This document shows positions 1-14,741 of a stretch of 64,000 bases of DNA, piece after piece. A model generated the notes under the pieces. It was given only the letters and a program-made list of their open reading frames with translations, searched no databases and was not told the origin of the DNA. Origin of the DNA: Chrysomallon squamiferum. Its lineage: Eukaryota; Mollusca; Gastropoda; Neomphalida; Peltospiridae. Each line of letters opens with the position of its first letter. Within the stretch, counting starts at the first letter, position 1. The stretch is from assembly GCA_012295275.1 (NCBI GenBank), contig CM022665.1, positions 14,353,976 through 14,417,975 of the forward strand, in the 5' to 3' direction. Position numbers and translations under genes: made by a program.

Positions 1-228
1 AATTGCAAACTATCTTACATCCATTTGCTGATGCACCAACTGACTAATTAAGGACCACCAAATGTTTAATGACAGTGATTGTGCAAAAGGGCTTATAATC
101 TGGTTGAGGATTTTTTATTTTTTAACCATTTTTTTTTTTTTTTTTTTTTTTGGTTTTTCACTTTCTCTAAAAGTAATAAATAGTCTGCAAGCCCTTTTAA
201 AATAAATTCTTCATATGTACACAGACAT

Positions 229-231
<3 letters not shown>

Positions 232-260
<29 letters not shown>

Positions 261-309
261 TGTATGTGTGTGTGTGTGTGTGTATGTGTGTGTGTGTGTG
301 TATGTGTGT
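232..309. repeat. (GT)n tract with interruptions
   Basis: Three gt blocks separated by tgcatgta and tatg. Confidence 0.95.
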
Positions 310-948
310 TTAAATCATGATATCAGACATAGTATGATGACGTTCTTATTACCTGACAACATTTATTAACTGTTTTGATGAAGTTTATTTTTCCAGTCTG
401 GTCAACATCGTGCTGTTTAGATGAGATTGTCAGGTCTTTGTCAAACACTGTTTATACTGATTACTACACAGGAAATTAAATCTCAAATAGAACATAACAT
501 CAGAAAACAGGCTTGCTTGGTTTTTATAGCCAAGTCTGTGAAAAGTATAAACAATCGCTAGGAAGTCTATAAAATATATTTAGCTATTTGTTTATATAAT
601 TACTCATTCAGCAGAAGTTCCAAGGAAGATTAGGTCAGTGTCCAGGTATACATCAGACATACAAGTAAGTATGCATACAATAATGATGATGATAATAATT
701 ATTACAAATAAATAAATATATTTTGATTGGTATAACCTTCGTAATGATATGAATATTTATATAGAAAAAAACCAAATTATAAATAAAAAAATAAGAATTA
801 AAAGTAAATTGTTTGGACTTGTGATTTTTATTATACTGACACCTCTAAGATCTATGCATTGAGAACCATGCATTAAAAGAAAAGAAAAAGAAAATTATAA
901 ATAATAAAAAGAAAGAATGAAAGAAAATAAATAAATAAAAATTATTAA

Positions 949-979
<31 letters not shown>

Positions 980-1501
980 GAAAAATAAAAAAGGACAAAT
1001 AAAGACTGATAAAATAATCAGAACTGAAAAAAAGAAAAAAAGAAAAGAAAAATGTTATTCATATTCATAAAATAAAAATTACATTAAATTCCTGAAATAC
1101 TTAATTATTTCTTAGGTGAATGAATCACATGATATACTGAATCACGTGGTACTCAGTGACGTAATAAAGAAATTTCCATCAGCTCATTCCTAATGGTTTA
1201 TCTTGGCAGACAAATTCTCTTATATTTTTTTTTATTTTTTTTTTTAAATATCTATAATTTTCTATTTCTGCTTCAGTTTTCAGACATAGCGGCTGTCATG
1301 TTAATCAACAACCACTAAAATGAAGAGAAGTCATTCTTTATATCTACCCATGTCAGATGACGTCAATGATGTTTTCGTTTCGTTTTTTGATTACTATTAC
1401 TATTACTGTTATTACTATTATTATTACTATTACTATTGTTGTTGTTGTTGATGATGTTATATGGTTTGCTTATATCTGTCTGTCTATCTGTATGTCTATC
1501 C

Positions 1502-1537
<36 letters not shown>

Positions 1538-1554
1538 GTCTGTCTCTCCCTTTT

Positions 1555-1579
<25 letters not shown>
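1555..1579. repeat. (CT)n tract
   Basis: 25 bp, after a tcta run at 1502-1537. Confidence 0.95.
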
Positions 1580-1587
<8 letters not shown>

Positions 1588-2203
1588 GTGTAGATGTGTA
1601 AGATGAAATCACTAATCAAAATCATTGCAGAAACCACATATTTACTTCCGAGACATATTTTATCATGATGTTCTTATTTTTGATTCAATTTAGTTATTCG
1701 GTTACGTTATGTCTAGACCGATAAATCCCACGAAGTACTCGTAAATCCAAGTTGTAAGAATTAATGTAAGTTTTTAACGACATAGCACTACTTTGGAATA
1801 ATGACGGTCATTAAACGTTATATGTGATGATACGAGAGAGGAAAATTAGCCTCCATAATTCCGCACGGGCTTAACAGTAAAGTTAACAGCAAGATATCTT
1901 TCTGTCGTAGCGCCTCTCTTTGAACAGCAAGAAACTTATTATGGCTTTTGACAAACGGTTCTCTGACGTTGGCTGGAACGGAAATTTATCTGCAGGAGTG
2001 AACATTGTGAGAAGAATAAATAAATAGAGTCTATCGTTCTCTGCAGCAGCTTATATTCGACTTCTGAAAGGTTAGGTCGCCTGCCAGTACTCATGGGAAA
2101 TTAAATTAATGCAGATTCAAGTAAAAGTGAAAAATGAACTTTCTACTGATAATATGGTTTCATGTTCAGGGCATATGAATGTGTATATGTATGTATGTAT
2201 GTG

Positions 2204-2238
<35 letters not shown>

Positions 2239-2632
2239 AAGTACGTGTGTTTGTGTTATATATGTGTGTATACGTATGTATGTATGCTTATGTATGTCTG
2301 TGTATGTATATGTATATGTGTGTGTGGTATGTGTATATATGTATGTGTGTGTATATGTGCGTGCGTGTCTGTGAATATACAGGCATCTTCTAATTTATAC
2401 CGTTTTATTCTCTATCGACAGTACACAACATGAAAATGATTTAATCATGAAACATCTGTTCTTCAAAAACACGGACTCATGGGATTATATATAAACTGTA
2501 CTAGAATATTACTGTATGGAAGAGATCCAAACTGCTACAGCAAACATATATCATCTGTTCGTACAATACAGTACATTGATATATACACGTACACACACAC
2601 ACACATACACAGACAAACAGACACACGCACAC

Positions 2633-2634
<2 letters not shown>

Positions 2635-2722
<88 letters not shown>
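2635..2722. repeat. (GA)n tract
   Basis: 88 bp, pure. Confidence 0.98.
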
Positions 2723-2724
<2 letters not shown>

Positions 2725-3921
2725 AACTATTATGATATTTCGTAAATTACATAATGTTTTGGAGTGTAAAAAAAAAGTCATGACCCTATATAAGACGAAT
2801 GTTTTTTTTTAATCTATTGGTATATGTAATACAATTCCTCACAAACTGCGGAAAAAGGTGCGTGCAAATCTTCGGGAAGCATGAATCATTAACTAAATGT
2901 CAGAGTTCATAATTTTGATAGGCAGCTGGATCAATATATTATGTCTTTTTTTCCCCTGTTTAACAATATGGCCTGTGCTTGCCCTGTAACAAATACAGGA
3001 CCTATTAGGATTAAAGATTAGTTCTAATATTTTGTGAAAACAGCGCTGTTTAATGGATTAGTGTACGAAAAATATAATCCAAATCTTTATTCACATGTCA
3101 TTCGGATCACTGGTTTATTAATCCCTGTCTTACAGAGCAGAAACACATTTATTTACGACTACGGTGAAATAAGAGTAAACAAAGAATTACTGTTACATAG
3201 TCCAGTACCAGTGAAAGATAATTGACTAAACATGGTTAGAGTGTAGATTCATTAGTGCTTGTGTATGTGTGGGCTTGTATACAATCTGTGTTATTGTTAC
3301 GTTCGTACATGTGGGCGCGTGTACGTGTTTGTATGTGTATGCTTGTTTAAACGAGTAATAATAAAATATATTTTAAGTCCAGTTAAAAAACTGAATAATA
3401 ACTGCATCACCACCAAGCAACAACAACTGCAATAATAATAATAATGATGATGATGATGATAACGATAACGAAAATAATGATCATGACAATGATGGCTAAA
3501 TTACAAACGGCAATTTGTTTAGTTGGCAAAATATCATTATCTCAAATATCTTCTGCAATATTTGTGTGCACTTCATCCTTCGGTTTCATAACCAGTGTTG
3601 TTTACATAATTATCACATTTCAGTGGCGGATTCGGAACTTTTTAAACGGGCTTCAAGCAAATCCTGATCACCGGACTTTTGCCATTATAAAAAGTTGCCG
3701 ATGTGAGCAATTTTACTTCACCGTATGCTGTAAAATAGGATTTAGATTTATTCAGAAACTCAGCGGGCGAGTGGCAAGACACGATTATGTTTGACACATG
3801 TTGTCTAGATCGATACGACCATTGTTTTAAACACGTCATGTCGGAATATTTAGCTGTGCGTCCACTAACAAATTTATTTATCGGTAAAATAGACATACCA
3901 AAACTTAGAGACACTATTCAC

Positions 3922-3925
<4 letters not shown>

Positions 3926-3983
<58 letters not shown>
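3926..3983. repeat. (CT)n tract
   Basis: 58 bp, pure. Confidence 0.98.
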
Positions 3984-3986
<3 letters not shown>

Positions 3987-4569
3987 CACACAGAGAGAGC
4001 TCCAAGAAACAGTTTACTTGTTATGAAATTCTCTTGAATGACTCGTAATTACATAATACGTACACACGTACACGCACACGACATACAACACACACGTACA
4101 TGCAACATGTCTTCGTCTTAAGTAACAACCAGAAGAAAACATCCGTAATAACAACTATATTATTAACATTATCAGTAACAAGAGGAAGAGGAAGAAGAAA
4201 AAGCAGAAGAAAGAAAGAAAGAAAAACATCAGTAAGAAGAAGAAAAAAAGGAAGAAGAAAACAAAATCCACGAATGCTGACACTTACGGATTATTTGAAT
4301 ATGGGATCTTATTTTAAATTGGATCGAATGAAATTTGAAATATAACAATATGTAATTGTTGTTTATGTATGACCTTTAGTTTTCTGTGTAAACATGTCAG
4401 TGAGTTAGTAAGTTGTCGTATCAGAGGAAGAGATAAGATTGTCATTGTTGCATAATCTGCTTAATTCGAAATATTGAACATTTGTAGACTGATGATGACC
4501 TTTAACCCTTTGTAGAACGATTTGACTATTATAGTACAAATTCGTACATATATACATGCATTTGTATGC

Positions 4570-4573
<4 letters not shown>

Positions 4574-4625
<52 letters not shown>
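4574..4625. repeat. (GA)n tract
   Basis: 52 bp, pure. Confidence 0.98.
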
Positions 4626-4627
<2 letters not shown>

Positions 4628-5339
4628 CTGTAATCATCTTTTAATAATACATACACTGTCAACTTCATTTGACTTCAAACAGAACTATATTAACGTCATT
4701 TCTTTGTAGTTTTTTAAAACAATAATTGGATATTAAACGAAACATTTTCCGTTTCATTTAACCCCTTCATATCTGTAGTTTAATATCACATTATTAACTG
4801 TTTATCATAACAGATGCTTTTATTATTATTATTTTTTTTTTTTTAACAAAGCCGCTTTTTGTTTCTAATTTTGTATCATAATCTAGTGGTGATTTCCATT
4901 ATATTTTTTCTTCTTCGTCTAAATGTGAAATGTGAAACCCATAAAGAGAACTCTTTTGGCAACCCGTGTCTTAGAGAAACATGAAAGTATAGACCCTATT
5001 CTTTGTTCAAGACTTTAGGAATTTGTTCCTGGAAATAACGGTTATCAGGCTGTGGCATCGCGCGCGCTTCAGTCGATTTATTTATTTATTTATTATTATT
5101 ATTATTAATTTTTTTTTGGCTTCTTTTAAAAAAAATAATTCTAAAAATAGGGTATGCGCAGATTTGGGCTGGGGCGAGCGATAGGTGTATCTTATTTATT
5201 ATTTATTTCCCCTCCTATATCCTTTGTCGGAAATTTTAAATTTATTCTGTTGATTCTAGTGAAAGTAGTTTATGTATAATACTACTACCACTACTACTAC
5301 TACTAATATTAATAATTCTTATTATTAGAATCATTCTGT

Positions 5340-5403
5340 TGTGAAAGGTAACCACATCGGAGTGAGATAACCCCCTTTTCAGAAATCGTGGATGCGCCCT
5401 TGA
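5340..5403 (-). mobile_element. Possible DNA-transposon terminus remnant
   Basis: The minus strand starts aagggcgcatccacgat, followed by a purine-rich gaaaaggggg. Related starts (gggcggatc) occur at 7185-7200 (-) and 10748-10757 (+). This start resembles the degenerate termini of short non-autonomous DNA transposons. No matching second end was identified. Confidence 0.2.
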
Positions 5404-5907
5404 TTGAGTTGCAGTTTTTGTGTTTATTTACACAACATGTTGTCTGTTTTCTTCAAAAACATTTCGTGCATAATATAAAAAAATGCCTCACATATAGATG
5501 TGCTGAGTCTTCTGAGAAAGTACATAATGAAAAAAACAAGTGGATGAGGAAAAGAGATGACAAATGAAAGAATGGATGAATGAATGAATGAATGATATTT
5601 TGATTGTTGATTATTCACTAAAAATAAACGAAAAGAAAGGCTGTATAAATTTAACAAAAAGAAAGTTATATTAACAAAGTAGCAAAATATTAGATAATGG
5701 TATATATTTGTGTGTGCGTGTGATTATTTATTTTTATTTGAACGTACATAGGCTTTTTTATGTACTTATATAAATAAGTAGGTAGGTTTATATATATATA
5801 TATATAAAACGTACGCAAAAAATGTATGTGTGTGTGTGTGTCTGTGTGTGTGTGTATATATATATATATATAATCATAATATACAAATATTGGCTTTAAT
5901 AAAGAAA

Positions 5908-5911
<4 letters not shown>

Positions 5912-5996
<85 letters not shown>
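5912..5996. repeat. (GA)n tract
   Basis: 85 bp, 40 bp after an (AT)n run. Confidence 0.98.
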
Positions 5997-6000
<4 letters not shown>

Positions 6001-6205
6001 TCACTATGTATTGACATACCAACATATCTGTCTGTACAAAAAGGTATGAATATAATGATTTAGTTTCATGTTGTAACAGTGAAAACTGCAGGTGTTGAGG
6101 AAATAGCGGATTGGCAAATACCACAAACAGTAAGGTGTAACTTGTAATATAACCTAGAGTGCATATTAGTTACATATATATGTTAAATCAACATGAAACC
6201 TATAT

Positions 6206-6206
<1 letters not shown>

Positions 6207-6274
<68 letters not shown>
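6207..6274. repeat. (CT)n tract
   Basis: 68 bp. It and the 5912 (GA)n tract face each other 210 bp apart and could pair as an inverted repeat. Confidence 0.98.
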
Positions 6275-6282
<8 letters not shown>

Positions 6283-6933
6283 TTGTCTCTATCACTCTGA
6301 CACACACACATACATTAATACATACACAGATACAGGCACGCACACATATATAGATACATACACTCATGGAGATATTGACATACACACACACATACACACA
6401 TACAAACATACAAACATACATACATACTTTCACATACGTGCAGACTGATATATAAACAAATACGGATATTAACAAATACTGGTGAGTAAAATAGGAATGG
6501 AAGAGGTTAATATATAAACAAATATCCGAATGAATTAAATGAATGTGTCAGTAACTAAATAAATAAAATTCTGTATGTGATGAATGTAGAAATAAATAAA
6601 CAATAAAAAGAATGTATAAACAGATAAACAAACAAACAAACAAATAATTATATAAAATATTCGTATGTATATAAATTGTTTTGATTAAGGTTGTGTTGTT
6701 AATGATTTAAATTTTTCGGATTTAGCAGCTATGGAACAATATTTTGATTTTGTTCAGGATAGTGTATAGACACATGAAAAAATGTACAGACAATTTACTG
6801 AATCAAAATTATCCTGTTATAATTAACACATGAAAGTGTTTTGCTTGAGAAAGCCAATTTCAAACTGAATAGAAACTTTTGTTAATAATTATTAATATAT
6901 GTGGCACATTCATACACACACATATAAATACAA

Positions 6934-6973
<40 letters not shown>

Positions 6974-7093
6974 TATAAAAATTAAATTAAATAAATAAAT
7001 AAATTAATAAATCAGTTTTAAAAATTAGAATATTTACTTTTAATGTATATTATTAAACTGAGCATGTAATGTTTTTACTTTTTTTTTTTTTTA

Positions 7094-7134
<41 letters not shown>

Positions 7135-7675
7135 CACATAAAAGGACGTTTTAACAGAAAGTATTTAAACCTCCACTCCCCAAGTCTTAGTATTTGATCC
7201 GCCCTTGCCTGTCGTTCAGTATATCGTGATATTCAGTGTAACTTCACAGACACATGGCTACACTAAACAAACAAATAAGGTACAGAGTTGATTAATTATG
7301 CACCGTGACAAGCTAGAGTTTGATGGGTAACAAATATCTGTGTAGGCTTCCTATGTCACGCCTTCAGCTATTTTTGGAAGGTTTGGCGGTACAGAGTTCG
7401 AATCTTGGTATTACTTTCTAACAGGTGATATGTAAAATTAACATATCATTAGGTTACTACCTTTCTGAGTCTGTTCTCTGTAACTTTGTCTAGTTCCAGT
7501 TAGTGTCTCAGGACACTATTTGTGTGTTTGTTTGACTGTTTATGAGAATTAAAGCTCACTTTGATTGGCTATGCAAAATAATAATACATTTAAAAAAAAA
7601 AAATATTAATAATAACAATAATAATAATAATGATAATAACTACAACAATAATTATAGCAATAGTAGCAGCAGGAA

Positions 7676-7710
<35 letters not shown>

Positions 7711-8065
7711 ATTATAATATTAATTATAAATTAAAAATACTTTGAAGTAATAAAAACAGTAACAACTGCAGCAGCTATAGTAGTAGTATCAGTAGTGACA
7801 GTAGTAATAGATTAATAATAATAACAACAACAACAACAACAATATCAGTAGTAGCAATAGCAGCAGCAGCAGTAGTAGCAACAGTAACAGTAGTAGAAGT
7901 AGGATATTACAATATTAATTATAATTACTTTGAAGTACTAAAAACAATAACAGTTGTAGTGGCTACAGCAGTAGTACCAGAAGTAATACTACTACTAATA
8001 ATAATTTTAAAAACATTTAAGTAATAATTTAAATAGTAGTAGCAGCAAGAGTAGTAGTAGAAGAA

Positions 8066-8102
<37 letters not shown>

Positions 8103-8677
8103 TGATGATAATAATAATAAATATTACATTAAGAAGAAATCGAAATATATATAAATAAATTGTCTGTCTGATTATGCATGGATTTGGACTGTGCCCTAAA
8201 TAAACACAGTTCGTTGCCGACCAGCGTACAAAAGTAGCTATTCAAATAAACCAGGGCTACGGAACGTTGTGACATATCTTTTTATTCACCGCACCAGCTT
8301 CGCGCTTTGTTCTGTTACAAAACAGATCTGCAGAAATAAGTGCAGACACATTTGCTTTTGAAAATCACAGTAAACTTTGTTTACTTTTAGCTATACGTCT
8401 TAGAGGTACGTGTAATTATATACGCAGGTAAACACGTCTGACATCGTCTCTGCTCGATTTAGGAGTTTTCAGACGCAGGTTAATTAAAATACTTGAAGAT
8501 ACTGCAGTCTAAAGCCTGTTTTAAATATTTACCAGGTTTGAAAAGTTATTTGATTTTGAGTTTGAATGGAACGTGCAGTCGAATATGTTTAACTGCAGTG
8601 CTGTTGAGAGAAAAAAAAAAAAAAAAAAAAAAAAATGAAGAAGAAATTACACAGATGCCTACATAAGGAATGACTAA

Positions 8678-8678
<1 letters not shown>

Positions 8679-8725
<47 letters not shown>
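8679..8725. repeat. (CA)n tract
   Basis: About 46 bp, pure. Confidence 0.97.
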
Positions 8726-8726
<1 letters not shown>

Positions 8727-8759
8727 CACGCATGAAGCCATCTATCTATCCATTCATCC

Positions 8760-8802
8760 ATCTGTCGATCTATTTGTATCTATCTATCTGTCTATCTATC
8801 TT

Positions 8803-8891
<89 letters not shown>

Positions 8892-8902
8892 GAGTCTATC
8901 TC

Positions 8903-8933
<31 letters not shown>

Positions 8934-8935
8934 CT
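8760..8935. repeat. (TCTA)n / (TCTG)n tetranucleotide array
   Basis: Nearly pure tcta over about 100 bp (8784-8891), then a short tctg run (8904-8928). Confidence 0.95.
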
Positions 8936-8959
8936 CTTTGTATCTATATACATACAAAC

Positions 8960-9215
8960 ATACACATGTGTATACATCCATACATACGTACATTCCTACA
9001 TATACTGAAATACAAACACAAAATTACATACGTCCATACATACGTACATTCCTACATATACTGAAATACAAACACAAAATTACATACGTCCATACATACG
9101 TACATTCCTACATATACTGAAATACAAACAAAAAATTACATACATCCATACATACGTACATTCCTACATATACTGAAATACAAACACAAAATTACATACA
9201 TCCACACGCACGCAA
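8960..9215. repeat. 56-bp tandem repeat, about four copies
   Basis: The segment cattcctaca recurs at 8991, 9047, 9103 and 9159, exactly 56 bp apart. A degraded fifth unit follows to about 9260. Confidence 0.9.
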
Positions 9216-9945
9216 CATATAACGAAATCAAAACACAAACATCCTCATCCACACGTACGTACATCCTTATACATTCTGAAATAAAAACACAAATACCCAT
9301 ACACACATCCATACATTACGTACGCACTTCCATACATTACACTGAAACACAGACACACACACACACACACACTTTGGCTGGCTCACATCTTAATTAAGAC
9401 TGGCGTGTCCCGCCGTGTCTAGTCAAGTAAGTCAATTAAAACTTCAGTCTCGTGTTCTCGGACTTCTCCAGACACTTAGGCATCACAAGTGTCCTAAATG
9501 AAACACCAAGGAATCATTTCCCCGATTACCACATCCTCTTCCACGTTACCTTTCGTAAATGTGTTTATTTCTGGAATCTGAGGTGAAAGACGAGACACCG
9601 ATATCGTAAGCTATTTTTATTTTAAAATTTTATAAAATATTTCATTTCTTTATGTGTGTTTCTTTTTTTTCTTTTTTTATATTATCTGTGTTTTCCAGAT
9701 TTTGCATGTCAGGCATTTTTTATTTTTGTTTTATTATTTCTGTATTCTTAATGATACATAATTCAAGCAGACTTTTTATTTATATGTATTCAAAATAATA
9801 GGAACTATTGTAATTTCTTTATTCAGAATACTAAATATAATTTCATTATATAGAAATACTTTTTATCATTTCGTGCACCATCCTTATCAGTGTATTGAAA
9901 TATTACTGCATGAAGTCTTAGGTCCTAATAGTAATAATATATTAA

Positions 9946-10009
<64 letters not shown>

Positions 10010-12169
10010 GTTATAAATAAATATTATTTCATGCATAACATTATTAGTATAACCAAAATGCTATTTATTATCTTCGACATCCTCTTTGTCAATGTAATTG
10101 AAACGTGATACATGAAATGACGTAATTGTGAATATTAAAAATAAACATGAAATGGAGTAAGTTCTTGTTCTAATACTTATACTTTTTCTTCTTCCGACCT
10201 TTATTGTATTAGTTGTTTTTGTTTTTTGTTGGGGAATTTTTTTTTTTTTTTTTTTTTTTTTAACTTATTTAATTTATTTATTTATTTTTTTTTTTGTTTT
10301 TTTTTTTTTTTTTTTTTTTTTTTTATTTTTTTTTTTTTCCTGTTTGTTTATTTCTGGTTCCGATTTTTTTTTTTTTTTTTAGATTTTTTTTTAAAAAAAA
10401 TTTATTGGCGAGGTTTTTTTTTTTTTCCTTCTTTCTTGTGCATATTTTAATGAAATAAGTCACACATATATTTTAAGGCATCATCTTTATTCAAGATGCT
10501 ACACGTACAGTTGAGACTGTCCACTGAAGAACTAACTCAACATGAAATTCGAGCAGTTTGCAGACAACTAATGCATTGATATAACGTCTTTTCCCGGGCT
10601 ATACTCCACGGCACAGGGTTACGAGTGATAGCACAAGCTGTTGGTACATTATTTATTTGGACTATGGGTAATCTTGACCAGCGTGACCTTTTCGCTGGAT
10701 ACACAGTCAGTCATCGTGTAGCATGGCTTGACAACGTCTGCAATGACCATGGGCGGATCCAGTGATAGGAGAAGAGGGTGCGAGGTAATACGACTTCAAT
10801 GATGTATAAGTAAAAGGTAATAAACCTAATTTATTTATATACTTCGTTCGTTGATCTCTCGATTATGTCTGTTTGTCTGATCTACAGTCGGTCGACATAA
10901 TTTATATATATTAATATTAACCCCCACAATTTGCAGAAATGTAAACTGTTGTGTCAGTATTATTATATTTTATAGATTAAAAAAAAGATAATCACCAAAA
11001 GAAAGAAGACAAAAACAACCACAACGAGGAACAAAGAGCGAGAGAGACATAGAATAAATAAATAAATAAATAAATAAAAAATAAATAAATAAATAAATCC
11101 ACATGTACAATTATTCTACAAAATAACAACGCTGTGTACAAACAACACCTTTAGTTTCATGATCATCAAGGTGTACAGAATGTTACAATAAATCGTGCGG
11201 TGTACAAACGCCTTTAGTTTCTGTATAACGAAAATGTCCTATATCTGCACAGTTTAGACGCATCTTTTCACAGACTCGTGTAACAATCAAGTGAGTGGGT
11301 ACTGACAGTGAGCAGTGTAATTGAGTAACTTAGACAAACATTACCAGGTAAAGTTATTTACACAGTAAACTAGAATTTTTAAACAACACAACAGATTTGA
11401 CTGAACAGAATTCTAAACTAGGTGGGTTTTTTTACAGTGCAAATATGTTTAAAAATTTGAAATTGCTGTTATTAAAGATTTATTTGTCTGTATGTATTGT
11501 GCGTGTGTTTGTGTGTGTGTATCTGTTTGTGTGTGTATTACTGAGAAACCAAAAATAAAAAAATAAAAAAATAAATAAGAAATGAAAGCAGCAGTAGTTG
11601 TAGTAATAGTAGTAGTAGAAGCAGCAGCAGTCTGAAAATCCTGATGCTAATGATAACATTTCAAGTGAGTATTAATGTCACAGATACCACCATTAGCATC
11701 AAATCTTTCGGATTACAGTAGTTGCAGTAGTAGTTGCAGCGGTATTAGTAACAGTAGTAGTATAATAGTATTAGTGGTAATGCCTATAGTAGCTGTTATT
11801 GTAGTAGTAGAAGTAGTATTTGTTGTTGAAGTAATAATACTAGAAATAGTAGCAGAAGTACTAGTATTATTAGTAATAAAAGTAGAAGTGATGATCGTAA
11901 TAAATAAAATTAATTACAAGATGTTTTAAGGTCACTGTTTATCATTTCACAATATTATATCACAGCTACATTATCTGACAGTTAGCAAAAATAAATGAAT
12001 CTGAATAACACCTGAGCATTTCGTTTTGGTTTTTTTTGTTCAGTTATAGCTAGTTGACGGTAATAAAACCAAACTCTATTTTATTTTCATCTTAGACAAG
12101 GTAGCACACACCACGGTCTTTATCAACAGAATCACAGAGCACCGGTTGGAACAGAAAACTGCAAGGACT

Positions 12170-12245
12170 ACAGATTGTGGAGGTTTGAACCCGCGTCCCA
12201 CCACGCCGTGTTACGGGCGCTCTTTGCAGTCACCAGTTTTATAAA
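12170..12245 (-). mobile_element. tRNA-like/SINE remnant, antisense
   Basis: The minus strand carries gcgggttcaaacctcc near 12195-12180 (B-box type), preceded by gagcgcccgtaacac and, further 5', a degenerate A-box-like ctggtgactgcaaag. The layout resembles a degenerate tRNA. Confidence 0.3.
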
Positions 12246-12791
12246 GAATACAGTTTTCCCCACTTACGTAATCCTCTCTCCCCTCTATCTCCGACATCCC
12301 GACACAGTGCAGGAGACAGGAGGAGTGGTAAGAAATATGATCATGTTTAAGTATTTTGCATAATGTTACCACTAATTTGCGAGTTCACAACGTACATGAT
12401 TATAACATGCAGCAGACCCGGCCTGTGATCAGTTTACAACTGGACTAGACGTAACTGTGTATAACACAGCGGTACATGAGAAAGAGAAACAGTGGTTGAC
12501 AGAAATCATTTTAACATTAATATGATAATATTTGTATAATTTTTGTAATGTAAAAGTGAATAGAAGGTAATATTTTTTTTTTTTTTTTTTTTTTTTAAAA
12601 TTATTAATTAATTTATTCTTGAACAGCTCCATAAATGACAATAACTAAATTAAAATTGAAATTTTATAAAAATGCAACACAACAAGTTCATTTTAATTTT
12701 GAAAAATTATTTTATTTGTTTGTAAAATACATAATTGTATATTATATCTTTTATTTTTTATTATTTTAATATTTAAGCGTCTTTTGATATT

Positions 12792-12796
<5 letters not shown>

Positions 12797-12864
<68 letters not shown>
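12797..12864. repeat. (CT)n tract
   Basis: 68 bp, pure. Confidence 0.98.
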
Positions 12865-12867
<3 letters not shown>

Positions 12868-14123
12868 CTTTTCCTTTGATTAATAGAGATATATGTACCA
12901 TAAAAAGAAATAATAAATAAATAAATAAATAAACAATTTTGTGACTTGGTGCTAAAACATAAATATTAACAAAACTGAGGTCAATTTGATGTCTGTGCAT
13001 TATCTGAACTCAGTTCCTGTTACCGAATACCTCGGTATTGTGTCTGCGTCACGTGATATTACTTTGTATTTTCGGATCTTGTCATGGTAACTAGTGGAAA
13101 CTTCAAAACGTACTTCAAGGCTGGTTTTTGTTTATCGATTATGTGACAGAATGCGAGCTTGAGAATTCTAAGTAAAAAAAAAATATGGACAAGAGACTTT
13201 TATTTTATACAATTATACTGACGAGGAAAGATGTGTCAAAAAAAAAAAAAAAAATAGACTCATCTTCCTTTTGTCCTTTTGATTAATTGTTTCAACGTAT
13301 TCATTTCATTCTAATGATTACCTTGCGAAATTAATAAAGAATGAAAACATAAAATCATAATAATTTACCTCATCTGACCATTACCTACCATACCAAACTG
13401 TGAAATATATTCAGTACCGTGTAATATGTCATGGTGTGATGGGTAGTCTGCAATAAAACACAATACAACGCAACACAACACAACACAAAACAGTACTTGT
13501 AAAATATATTGTTTTAAACCTTTCCGTGGTTATCATAAACATAATAAAACGAATCACCATGAAATTCATCTGCAACTAGACTGATGCCATGTTGGTTTCG
13601 TTTCGTTTATTGTGTTGTGTTACATTGTGCTGTGCTGTGTTTGTTGTGTTGTGTTGTATTGTGTCGTACTGCTTTGTACTGTGTTATCTTGCATTCTATT
13701 ATACTGTGTTATGTTGTATTGTGTTGTTTTGTGTTAAGCAGTCTTTGGATGTATTGAGTGATATTGTATTATATTGTACTGTATATAGTGACAGCAGATT
13801 TAATGGAAGGTGATCTCTATTGAAAAAAAACCCACAAACCCTCCGAACCCCAACCGAACCCCACCAGCAACCTTGTTATTTAGAAGAAGAAGAAAACAGT
13901 TTTATGAACGTAATTTCTTGTCTGCAGTGCAGAATATTGAGCCATCCAGTGTCTGAATATGGACGTTTGTTGAATAAAAGGAATTTTAACATGCAGCCCG
14001 CATTGTTCACACGTAGACTGTCAAGTCAATTTCCTGTTTACGTTCATAGTTGATCTGAGGAATTTCTTTACAAAACCAAATCAATTAAGTATCTTAGCGA
14101 AGTCACTGGGGCGTTACGACATT

Positions 14124-14172
<49 letters not shown>

Positions 14173-14331
14173 TAAAAGAAGAAGAAAGAAGAAAAAGAAA
14201 AAAGAAGAAGAAGAAGAAAAAGAAAAAGGAGTAGGAGTAGGGAGAGAAGAAGAAGAAGAAGAACAACAACAACAACAACAACAACAAAATGAAAGAAAAT
14301 GAAAGAATAACAATAAAAAAAGAAGAAGGTA

Positions 14332-14372
<41 letters not shown>

Positions 14373-14691
14373 TGATGATGATGTTGATGATAATGGTGAT
14401 GATGATAATAATAATAATGATGATTATAATAATAATTTTAAAAAGAGAAGAAAAAAACAACAAAAAGGCCCCCCCCCCACTAAACAAATTCAGCTATCAA
14501 TAAACAAATTTAATTTGGCCTGCGGTAACATTTTAAAATATTTGTATGTTATAATTACAAAAAACCTGACGTAAACTGATTGATGGGCGTCTCCCAGTTA
14601 TGCCAATTTTGACACTACATTTACACGATTCATTCGTCTAGTTTTGACGTCACAATTGATATTACATTTAATTTTTAGAATTCAAGGATAC

Positions 14692-14693
<2 letters not shown>

Positions 14694-14736
<43 letters not shown>
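14694..14736. repeat. (CA)n tract
   Basis: About 42 bp, pure. Confidence 0.97.

Positions 14737-14741
<5 letters not shown>

Larger units (their letters stand above)
1..8970. other. Gene-free repeat-rich stretch
   Basis: AT-rich DNA with poly-A/T runs (130-150, 6928-6968, 8610-8634), GAAA runs at 950-980, TAG/CAG/ATA trinucleotide arrays at 7600-8120 and several (GA/CT)n tracts listed separately. The open frames here are translations of repeats. A frame at 3444-3794 has mixed composition near 3550-3790 but no family I recognise. Confidence 0.6.

Noticed and set aside
10226-10450. Poly-Phe frame
   Set aside because: Poly-T tract translation.
13589-13813. Cys/Leu-rich frame
   Set aside because: Encoded by TGTGTTGT-type low-complexity DNA.
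14068-14487. Poly-Ile/Leu minus-strand frame of 139 codons
   Set aside because: Translation of AAT and GAA triplet arrays.
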